Origin: DASUBV01 sp035763085
GTDB taxonomy: Bacteria > Actinomycetota > Actinomycetes > Streptosporangiales > Streptosporangiaceae
NCBI GenBank assembly: GCA_035763085.1
Contig: DASUBV010000039.1
Coordinates: 1-26,014, forward strand
DNA: 26,014 nucleotides
Reading direction: 5' to 3'
The notes beneath the pieces were generated by a model. The model searched no databases, was not told where the DNA came from, and worked only from the letters and a program-made list of their open reading frames with translations. Shown here in pieces: positions 19,918 through 26,014 of the stretch. A program made the position numbers and the translations under genes. Position 1 is the first letter of the stretch. Each line of letters starts with the position of its first letter.

Positions 19918-20790
19918 TCACCCGATGGTGCCGCTTGCGGTGGAATCTCCCGGTTCCTGCCCTGGCACTAAAGTGCCGCGCTGTCGCGGCCCTGGCTGGC
20001 CCGGCACGGTGCACAGGATCTCGCCGCTGGGGATCATGAACCAGCCGTCGTCGCTGGCCGCGAACCGGCGCCAGGCCCCGCTCAGCCGCACCAGGTCCGC
20101 CCGGCTGGCCAGGCCGTGCGCGACCGCCCGCTCCGCGAACGAGGAGCTGGTGACCCGCTCCGCCCAGCTCTCGCCCCACCAGGACCGGTCCGCAGGCGCG
20201 GCATAGCACCACGCGCTGGCGCTGGGCCGCACGTCGGTGAACCCGGCCGCGTGCGCCCAGGCCAGCAGGTGCCGGCCCGCGTCGGGCTCGCCGCCGGAGG
20301 CGCGGGCGACCTGCTGGTACAGCGCGCGCCACTCCGCCAGCTCCGGGTCGGCGGGATACCAGAGCATGCCGCCGTAGTCGGCGTCGCGCGCGGCGACCAG
20401 CCCGCCGGGACGGCCGGCCCGGCCCATCTCGCGCAGCGCCGCCACCGGGTCGGCCAGGTGCTGCAGCAGCTGATGGGCGTGCACGACGTCGAACGCGCCG
20501 CCGGGGCAGCCGAGGTGGTAGACGTCGCCGGCCTCGAACCGGACGTTGGCCTGCCCGGCGGCAGCCTCGCGGGCGGCGGCGAGCACGTCAGCGGCCGCGT
20601 CGATGCCGATGACCTGGCCGGCCCGGGCGGCCAGGCCGGCGGTGAGGGTGCCGGGACCGCAGCCGACATCCAGCACACGGTCGCCGGGCCGCAGCCGCGG
20701 CAGCAGGTAGCCAGCTGAGTTCTCGGCCGTCCGCCAGCGGTGCGAGCGCAGCACGCTGTCGTGGTGGCCGTGCAGGTAGGTACCGGGCAC
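19918..20790 (-). CDS. Class I SAM-dependent methyltransferase
   Basis: A 290-residue protein, GTG 20790 placed directly after the tricorn-protease stop with no gap, so the two are co-transcribed. SAM-binding motif I is VLDVGCGPGTL (Asp41, Gly43, Gly45, Gly47). The acidic ribose-binding loop is VIGIDAAADVLAAAREAA, and motif II/III is EAGDVYHLGCPGGAFDVVHA followed by LLQHLADPVAALREM. The N-terminal TYLHGHHDSVLRSHRWRTAE is typical of the UbiE/type 11 methyltransferases of actinomycetes. The C-terminal third is substrate-specific and its target is unknown. The last ~25 residues (GQPGPRQRGTLVPGQEPGD) look disordered. Confidence 0.9.
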   Translation of the reverse strand: MPGTYLHGHHDSVLRSHRWRTAENSAGYLLPRLRPGDRVLDVGCGPGTLTAGLAARAGQVIGIDAAADVLAAAREAAAGQANVRFEAGDVYHLGCPGGAFDVVHAHQLLQHLADPVAALREMGRAGRPGGLVAARDADYGGMLWYPADPELAEWRALYQQVARASGGEPDAGRHLLAWAHAAGFTDVRPSASAWCYAAPADRSWWGESWAERVTSSSFAERAVAHGLASRADLVRLSGAWRRFAASDDGWFMIPSGEILCTVPGQPGPRQRGTLVPGQEPGDSTASGTIG

Positions 20791-23700
20791 CTACGCGGTC
20801 CTCGGCGGCAGCGCGGGCCGCCGCTTGCTCGGCAGCTCGCCGTTCATGTCCGGCGGGGCGGCGGGCGGCCGGGCGGCCAGCGCCTCGGTGGCCAGCCGCA
20901 CGGCGGTCTCCAGCTGCGGATCCCGGCCCGCGGCCCAGTCATCCGGGGTGATCAGCACCTCGACGTCCGGGTCGACGCCGTGGTTCTCCACGCCCCAGCC
21001 TGCGCCTTCCATCCAGAACGCGTACCGCGGCACGGTGATCTGCGATCCGTCGGCCAGCTCGTGCCAGCCGTCGATACCGATCACGCCGCCCCAGGTCCGG
21101 GCGCCGACCACCGGGCCCAGGCCCAGCGTGCGGATAGCCCGGGTGACGATGTCGCCGTCGGAGCCGGCGAACTCGTCAGCGAGGGCGACCACGGGCCCGC
21201 GCGGGGCGTCCACCGGGTAGGAGACCGGGCGCATGTTCCTGGGCATCTCCCAGGCCACCACCCGGCGGGCGAGCTTCTCGACGACCAGCTGCGAGGTGTG
21301 CCCGCCGCGGTTGCCGCGCGCGTCCACGATGAGCATCTCGAACGTCATCTCGGCGCGCAGGTCGCGGCTGAAGTCGGCCCAGCCCTCGCCCATCATGTCC
21401 GGCACGTGCAGGTAGCCGGCCCGCCCGCCGCTGAGCTCGCGGGCCAGCGCCCGGCGGCCGGCCACCCAGTCCTGGTAGCGCAGCCGGCGCTCGCTGTGCA
21501 GCGGCACCACCACGACCCGGCGCGGCGCGGCGCCTGCCGCGGCCACGGTGAGCTCGACCGGCTTGCCGCCGGCGCCGGCCAGCAGCGGGCCGGGGCCCGG
21601 CGCCCCGACCGGCCGCCCGTCGACCGCCAGCAGCCGGTCGCCCGCGCCGACTCCGGCGCCGGGCGCCAGCAGCGGCGAGCGCGCCCGCGGGTCGGACGAC
21701 TCGCCGGGCACCACCCGGCGCACCACCCAGCTGCCGTCGGCGTCACGCTCCAGGTCGGCGCCGAGCAGCCCGGCGGCGTGGCCGTCATGATCGGGCGCCG
21801 GGGCGGGCGTGACGTAGGCGTGCGAGGTGCCCAGCTCGCCGAGCGACTCCCACAGCACGTCAGCAAAGTCGCTGCGGGTGGCCACCTGGTCCACCAGCGG
21901 CCGGTACTGCTCGTAGACGGAGTCCCAGTCGACCCCGGACAGGTCAGGCACCCAGAAGTCGTGCTGGATGATCCGGCCGGCCTCGGCCAGCGCGTGCTGC
22001 CACAGCACGGCAGGGTCGGCCAGGAACCGGGCCCGGGACCCGTCGATGGTGACCCGGTCGTCGGGGCTGTCGGGGTCGGCCTTGCGGTCGGCCGGGATCA
22101 CCGCCAGCGTGTCGCGGTCGCGGACCACCAGCCGGGTGGCGTCGCCGCTGACCTCGATCCAGTCGACGTCGTCCTCCAGCCCGGTCACCGACTGCCGCCG
22201 GAAGTCGAAGCGCTGCAGCCGCGGCCGCGGGCTGGCGTCGCCCGGCCGGGCACCGCCCTCGCCCAGCGCCCCGGTGAGCGGCTCGGCCAGCCAGGCCAGC
22301 CCGCCCTTGACCGCCCGCAGGCAGAAGTAGCGCGACTCGCTGACCGGCAGGGCCACCACCCGGCCGGGCATGCCGTCGGTGTCGACGGTGACCGCCGGCC
22401 GCTTCGCGGCGTCGGCCGCGTCCTTGTCACCCTCGGCGCCGTCGCCCGGCCCGGACCCGGACCCGGAGCCAGCGCCGGCGGCGTCGTCGCCGGAGTCCTC
22501 GCCGATGGCCCGGCCGCCCGGCTGCGGGCCGAACGGCGAGATCGTGCCGGCGGCCAGCGGCACGAGGTGCGGCCGCGCCCCGAACGGGAAGCTCAGGTCG
22601 AAGAAGTGCGCGTCATAGACCGGATCGAAGCTGCGCTTGGACAAGAACGCGAGGTACTTGCCGTCGGTGGTGAACACCGGCTCGGTGTCGGTGAAGCGCC
22701 CGTCGGTGACGTCGTAGACCTGCCCGTCAGCGACGCGGGCGATCCGCAGCCGGCGCAGCGGCACCGACTCCGGGTGCGACCAGGCCAGCCACGCCGAGTC
22801 CGGCGACCAGGCCAGCCCCGAGACCTCGCTGTTGTCGGAGGCGGCCAGCTGCGTCACCGTCGCGGCCGCGGCGTCCACGATCAGCAGCCGCCCGTCCAGC
22901 GCGGCCACCGCCACCTTGCTGCCGTCCGGGGCGGCGGCCAGGCTCGATACCCGGCCGATCTGGCCGCCGGCCAGCCGCCGCGGCGCGTCCGGCACCCCGG
23001 CGGGCCGGCTGGTGCCGATCTCCAGCGCGTCCGCGCCGTCGCCGTCGGTGACCCAGACGACGTCGCCGCCGGTGCCGAGCACCTGCGGCAGCCGGGCCCG
23101 GCCACCGGGAGTAACTGACAGCGCGAGCGCCGGGCCGTCGCGGTGGGCCAGCCAGTGCACCGTGCCGCGCACCTCGACGGCACTGGCCCGGCCGGACGCG
23201 TCGACCGACAGGCTGCCGACATGATCGTCGGCGGAGATGAGCCGCGGCGCGCGGCCCGGCGGGACCGAGCCCAGGGAGATCTCGACCGGCTCCGGCCCGG
23301 CCGCGTCCAGGCTGGGCAGCAGCCACACTCGCCCGCCGCTGCAGTAGACGATCCGCTCGCCGTCGGTGCTGGCCTGCCGGGCGTAGCCGCCGTCATGGTC
23401 GGTGTGCCGGCGCAGGTCGCTGCCGTCCAGCGCGCAGGAGTACACATTGCCGGTGCCCTCATGGTCGGACAGGAACGCCAGCCGCCCGCCGACCAGCATC
23501 GGGCTGGCGAACTGGCCGCGCACCCCGGCGAGCACCCGGCGGAACCCGCCGTCGGCGCCGCCGGTCCACAGCCGGCCGCTCGTGCCGCCGCGGTAGCGCT
23601 TCCAGTAGGCCGGGTCCCGGCCCCAGCAGCCGGTCAGCAGCGCCGCCCCGGAGGCCTGCACCGCCAGGTCGGCGACCTGGCCGTAGGGCAGCTCGCGGAT

Positions 23701-24081
23701 GGCCGGCTCGTCACCCGCGCCGACCGCATAGGCCCTGGTGAAGTGGGTGAACGGCTGGCCTGCCGCGCTGATCGCCAGCACCTCGCCGGCCGGCGTCCAG
23801 CCGCACGTCTCGGTCTGGTCGTCGCCCCACCAGGTGAGCTGGCGGCCGGGCCCGCCGCCGGCCGGCGCCAGGTACACCTCCGGGGTGCCGTCGGTGGTCC
23901 CGGTCCACGCCACCCGGTCGCCGTCGGGAGAAAAGCGGGGCCGGGTGGCCCGGGCGGCGTCGGCCGACAGGCGCCAGCCGCGCCCGCCGCCTGCCGGGGC
24001 CAGCCAGACATCATCCTCGGCGACGAACGTGAGCAGGTCGCCGTGCACGTGCGGAAAGCTCAGGTACCCGGAGGAAGTCAC
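20791..24081 (-). CDS. tri: Tricorn protease (S41 family), full length
   Basis: A 1096-residue protein from GTG 24081; an ATG eight bases upstream is out of frame. The N-terminal part holds propeller repeats (RFSPDGDRVAWTGTTDG, RLAFLSDHEGTGNVYSCAL, SGLAWSPDSAWLAWSH). An acidic Gly/Ser linker at about 525-560 and a second propeller region follow. A PDZ domain (about 795-850, GVGAGDRLLAVDGRPVG) and the S41 core come last. The catalytic set matches Thermoplasma tricorn: Ser753-His754 (GELGTSHAY), Ser974-Asp975 (ADEFAGSDGD) and Glu1032 (WGVENHGVDPD). It degrades peptides released by the proteasome or other proteases, in the cytoplasm. The adjoining methyltransferase follows without gap. Divergent from the flavohemoglobin gene. 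Confidence 0.96.
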   Translation of the reverse strand: MTSSGYLSFPHVHGDLLTFVAEDDVWLAPAGGGRGWRLSADAARATRPRFSPDGDRVAWTGTTDGTPEVYLAPAGGGPGRQLTWWGDDQTETCGWTPAGEVLAISAAGQPFTHFTRAYAVGAGDEPAIRELPYGQVADLAVQASGAALLTGCWGRDPAYWKRYRGGTSGRLWTGGADGGFRRVLAGVRGQFASPMLVGGRLAFLSDHEGTGNVYSCALDGSDLRRHTDHDGGYARQASTDGERIVYCSGGRVWLLPSLDAAGPEPVEISLGSVPPGRAPRLISADDHVGSLSVDASGRASAVEVRGTVHWLAHRDGPALALSVTPGGRARLPQVLGTGGDVVWVTDGDGADALEIGTSRPAGVPDAPRRLAGGQIGRVSSLAAAPDGSKVAVAALDGRLLIVDAAAATVTQLAASDNSEVSGLAWSPDSAWLAWSHPESVPLRRLRIARVADGQVYDVTDGRFTDTEPVFTTDGKYLAFLSKRSFDPVYDAHFFDLSFPFGARPHLVPLAAGTISPFGPQPGGRAIGEDSGDDAAGAGSGSGSGPGDGAEGDKDAADAAKRPAVTVDTDGMPGRVVALPVSESRYFCLRAVKGGLAWLAEPLTGALGEGGARPGDASPRPRLQRFDFRRQSVTGLEDDVDWIEVSGDATRLVVRDRDTLAVIPADRKADPDSPDDRVTIDGSRARFLADPAVLWQHALAEAGRIIQHDFWVPDLSGVDWDSVYEQYRPLVDQVATRSDFADVLWESLGELGTSHAYVTPAPAPDHDGHAAGLLGADLERDADGSWVVRRVVPGESSDPRARSPLLAPGAGVGAGDRLLAVDGRPVGAPGPGPLLAGAGGKPVELTVAAAGAAPRRVVVVPLHSERRLRYQDWVAGRRALARELSGGRAGYLHVPDMMGEGWADFSRDLRAEMTFEMLIVDARGNRGGHTSQLVVEKLARRVVAWEMPRNMRPVSYPVDAPRGPVVALADEFAGSDGDIVTRAIRTLGLGPVVGARTWGGVIGIDGWHELADGSQITVPRYAFWMEGAGWGVENHGVDPDVEVLITPDDWAAGRDPQLETAVRLATEALAARPPAAPPDMNGELPSKRRPALPPRTA

Positions 24082-24429
24082 CGGGTCATCCTAGAGCCCG
24101 GGCCGCCCGCCGGCCGGGCCCAGCCGGGCCGCTGGCCAGCCGGTTCACGCCCGGCCGCGGCGCGATCCTGCACGACGCTACTGCGTCCCGTCACCGCCGT
24201 CACCCTCCGTGGTCGTGCGATCGTGCGTCACGCAAGTGCGCCGGGCGCCGGGCAGCCGCCGCAGTCAGCGCGGGGAAACTGACTAATTGGCCGGCGCCAG
24301 GCGCATTCGACGCCGTTACCAATGCGTTATATGGGCCCGGCCGAACGCCATTCCGCTACGCTGCGTATTCCTTTGCTGGTTTACCTCATATAGGTTGTAT
24401 GCCGCACGTCAGGGTGCCAGACTCATGAT
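24082..24429. promoter_or_regulatory. Divergent promoter region, tricorn / flavohemoglobin
   Basis: A 348-bp stretch without a supported gene. The right half is AT-richer than its surroundings. It contains the dyad CGCATT-N13-AATGCG (24302-24307 / 24321-24326) and a plausible plus-strand promoter: TTGCTG (24373-24378), 16-bp spacer, TTGTAT (24395-24400), about 30 bp before the flavohemoglobin start. CATA-N7-TATG (24387-24401) overlaps that -10. The left half is GC-rich and must carry the tricorn promoter, which I cannot point to. A nitric-oxide-responsive repressor site is expected for flavohemoglobins, but I do not recognise a consensus. Confidence 0.4.
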
Positions 24430-25902
24430 GTGGCAATAGCGCTTGACGGGGGGGTTCCCGACTACAGCGCGGACAGGCCAGCCGCGCAGGCGCGCCTTGG
24501 GCTCTTCAGGCGTCAGCGGGACGGCGTGCCGCAGTCCGCGGGCCGGGCCTCCTTAACGCGACCGGACGGCTCCCGCCGTGCCGGGAGTGTGGCCAGCCTG
24601 GCGCAGGAGCGCGTGGCCAGGGCCGAGAGCGCGAACACCGATCAGGCCGAGGATGCCGGCATCGCCACCGCTGACAGCTTTGACGCCCGCCTGGTGAAGG
24701 AATCCTTCGCGCAGCTCACCGAGAATGCGCTCCTGGCGATGGAGTATTTCTACTCCCACCTTTTCACCATCAGCCCGGAAACCCGCGCGATGTTCCCGAT
24801 GAGCATGCGCCAGATGCGCGAGCACGTCTTCGCTGCGATGAGCCGCATGGTCTGGAGCATGGATAGCCCGGAGCAGCTCACCGCATATCTGGCGCAACTC
24901 GGGCGGGACCATCGCAAATACGGCGTGAAGGAAAAGCACTATCACGCGTTCTTCACCGCCCTGCGCGCGACCGTGCAGTTCTTCAGCGGCCCGGACTGGA
25001 CGCCGGAAACGGCCGCCGCCTGGGACGGCGCGCTCGCCTATGCGGCGTGCACGATGCGTTCGGCAGCCGCCGAGGACGCCCGGCATCACCCTCCGTGGTG
25101 GGTCGGCGAGATCGTCGCGCACGACCGGCGCGCCGACACCCTCGCCGTGCTCACCATCCGGCCCGACCTCCCGCTGCCCTACCGGGCGGGCCAGCACGTC
25201 CCGGTGCAGGTGGCCAGGTGGCCACGGGTGTGGCGGAGCTACTCGATCGCCAACGCGCCGCGCGGCGACGGGCTCATCGACCTGCACGTCCGGGCGGTGC
25301 CCGGCGGCATGGTCAGCACCACGCTGGTGCGGCATGCCGCCGTCGGCGACACCGTGCTGCTCGGCCCGGCCCGCGGCGAGATGGCCGCGCCCGACAGCGA
25401 CCGGGACCTGCTGTGCGTGGCCGGCGGGACCGGCCTGGCGCCGATCAAGGCCATCATCGAGGAGATGGCCGCCCGGCAGCGGCGCGGCGAGCGGCCCCGC
25501 CGGATCACCCTGTTTGCCGGGGCCCGGCGCCAGGAAGACCTGTACGACCTGCCCGACCTGCAGGCCCTGCAGGCGTCCTGCCCCGGCCTGCAGGTCATCC
25601 CGGTGCTGTCCGATGAGCCGACGCTGTCCGCCCAGCCGGCCATCCTCGGGCTGACCGGGATGTCCGGGCAGCTGCCCGACGTGGTCCGCGGGCACGGCCT
25701 GTTCGAGAACTACGAGGCCTGCATCAGCGGGCCGGCCTCGATGGTCCGGCAGACCGCGCTGCTGCTGTCCGCGCACGTGGCCCCGCCGCAGATCCACTAC
25801 GACCCGCTGCCGTCCGACACCTTCGCCGCGGCGCCGGACCCGCGCGGCTCCGCCCGGTACGCGCAGTTCGGCCACCCCGGCGAGCCGGCCCCCGGCTTCT
25901 AG
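24430..25902 (+). CDS. Flavohemoglobin-like protein (globin + FAD/NAD(P)H reductase)
   Basis: A 490-residue protein from GTG 24430. Residues 1 to about 80 are a low-complexity, Arg/Ala-rich extension absent from classical Hmp. The globin domain (about 85-215) has Tyr108 at the B10 position (AMEYFYSHLF) and proximal His161 (LGRDHRKYGV), with Gln128 as candidate E7. The reductase half has the FAD motif RSYS (269-272) in WRSYSIANAP, the NAD(P)H motif GGTG (332-335) in VAGGTGLAPIKAI, and a C-terminal SGPASMV in place of the usual CGPxxMV. The likely role is nitric-oxide dioxygenation or another oxygen/NO redox function in the cytoplasm. It is divergent from tricorn with its own promoter region. 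An internal start could shorten the extension. The last 112 bp of the window hold nothing I can support. Confidence 0.9.
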   Translation: MAIALDGGVPDYSADRPAAQARLGLFRRQRDGVPQSAGRASLTRPDGSRRAGSVASLAQERVARAESANTDQAEDAGIATADSFDARLVKESFAQLTENALLAMEYFYSHLFTISPETRAMFPMSMRQMREHVFAAMSRMVWSMDSPEQLTAYLAQLGRDHRKYGVKEKHYHAFFTALRATVQFFSGPDWTPETAAAWDGALAYAACTMRSAAAEDARHHPPWWVGEIVAHDRRADTLAVLTIRPDLPLPYRAGQHVPVQVARWPRVWRSYSIANAPRGDGLIDLHVRAVPGGMVSTTLVRHAAVGDTVLLGPARGEMAAPDSDRDLLCVAGGTGLAPIKAIIEEMAARQRRGERPRRITLFAGARRQEDLYDLPDLQALQASCPGLQVIPVLSDEPTLSAQPAILGLTGMSGQLPDVVRGHGLFENYEACISGPASMVRQTALLLSAHVAPPQIHYDPLPSDTFAAAPDPRGSARYAQFGHPGEPAPGF

Positions 25903-26014
25903 CTCCTTCTAGCCCGCCGCGCGGCCCTGGTGCGTCGCTATCCCCCGTGCTTTGGCCGCCGTGCCAGCCTGCCACCGCGCCAGCCCGCAATCAGCCAGAG
26001 CGCCCGCGGAATCC

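Noticed and set aside
19913..19920. Second TGACGTCA palindrome, at the methyltransferase stop
   Set aside because: It overlaps the stop codon, and an 8-bp palindrome can recur by chance; not enough to link it to the copy at 8464-8471.
20740..23118. Long open frame (792 codons) on the plus strand
   Set aside because: It is antisense to the tricorn gene, whose catalytic residues and domains are all on the minus strand; the product is Arg/Ala/Gly/His noise.

Overview
The window is chromosomal DNA of a very GC-rich actinomycete. This rests on strong G/C third-position bias, frequent GTG starts, start/stop overlaps of the GTGA and ATGA type, a WhiB-type iron-sulfur regulator, a tricorn protease, an F420/NADP-type oxidoreductase and a truncated DUF222/HNH gene. 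I cannot place the genus. I saw no rRNA, tRNA, CRISPR array, transposase or prophage module.

Region 1 (1-8.3 kb) is a patchwork of small regulator/effector pairs. It holds a DUF222-HNH nuclease cut by the left edge, an uncertain small ORF, an ArsR + SRPBCC pair, an extended SDR epimerase/dehydratase, a DMT (EamA) transporter divergent from an Lrp/AsnC regulator, and a decayed winged-helix gene. An F420/NADP-type oxidoreductase divergent from an HxlR regulator follows. Last comes an ECF sigma factor translationally coupled to an unusual anti-sigma-like protein (helical repeats followed by a C-terminal zinc finger).

Region 2 (8.6-14.6 kb, minus strand) is a compact protocatechuate / beta-ketoadipate operon transcribed as pcaB-pcaC-pcaI-pcaJ-pcaH-pcaG-pcaD-GNAT. 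It covers ring cleavage of protocatechuate (PcaHG), cycloisomerisation (PcaB), decarboxylation (PcaC), enol-lactone hydrolysis (PcaD) and CoA transfer (PcaIJ). The thiolase PcaF and a pathway regulator are not in the window. A short AT-rich island with a hairpin lies downstream of it.

Region 3 (14.7-17.9 kb, plus strand) has a class III aminotransferase coupled to an SMP-30 lactonase, then a secreted SGNH/GDSL esterase bracketed by hairpins and preceded by a palindrome.

Region 4 (17.9-25.9 kb) has a short Gly/Ser/Ile/Leu repeat protein, a stand-alone CcdA-like membrane protein, a 63-residue helical protein abutting a convergent whiB gene, a methyltransferase directly behind a full-length tricorn protease, and a divergent flavohemoglobin.

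The best-supported metabolic unit is the pca operon. The most unusual items are the anti-sigma-like protein, the 8-9 residue repeat protein, the decayed winged-helix gene, and the transporter frame that runs far into the antisense of its neighbour.
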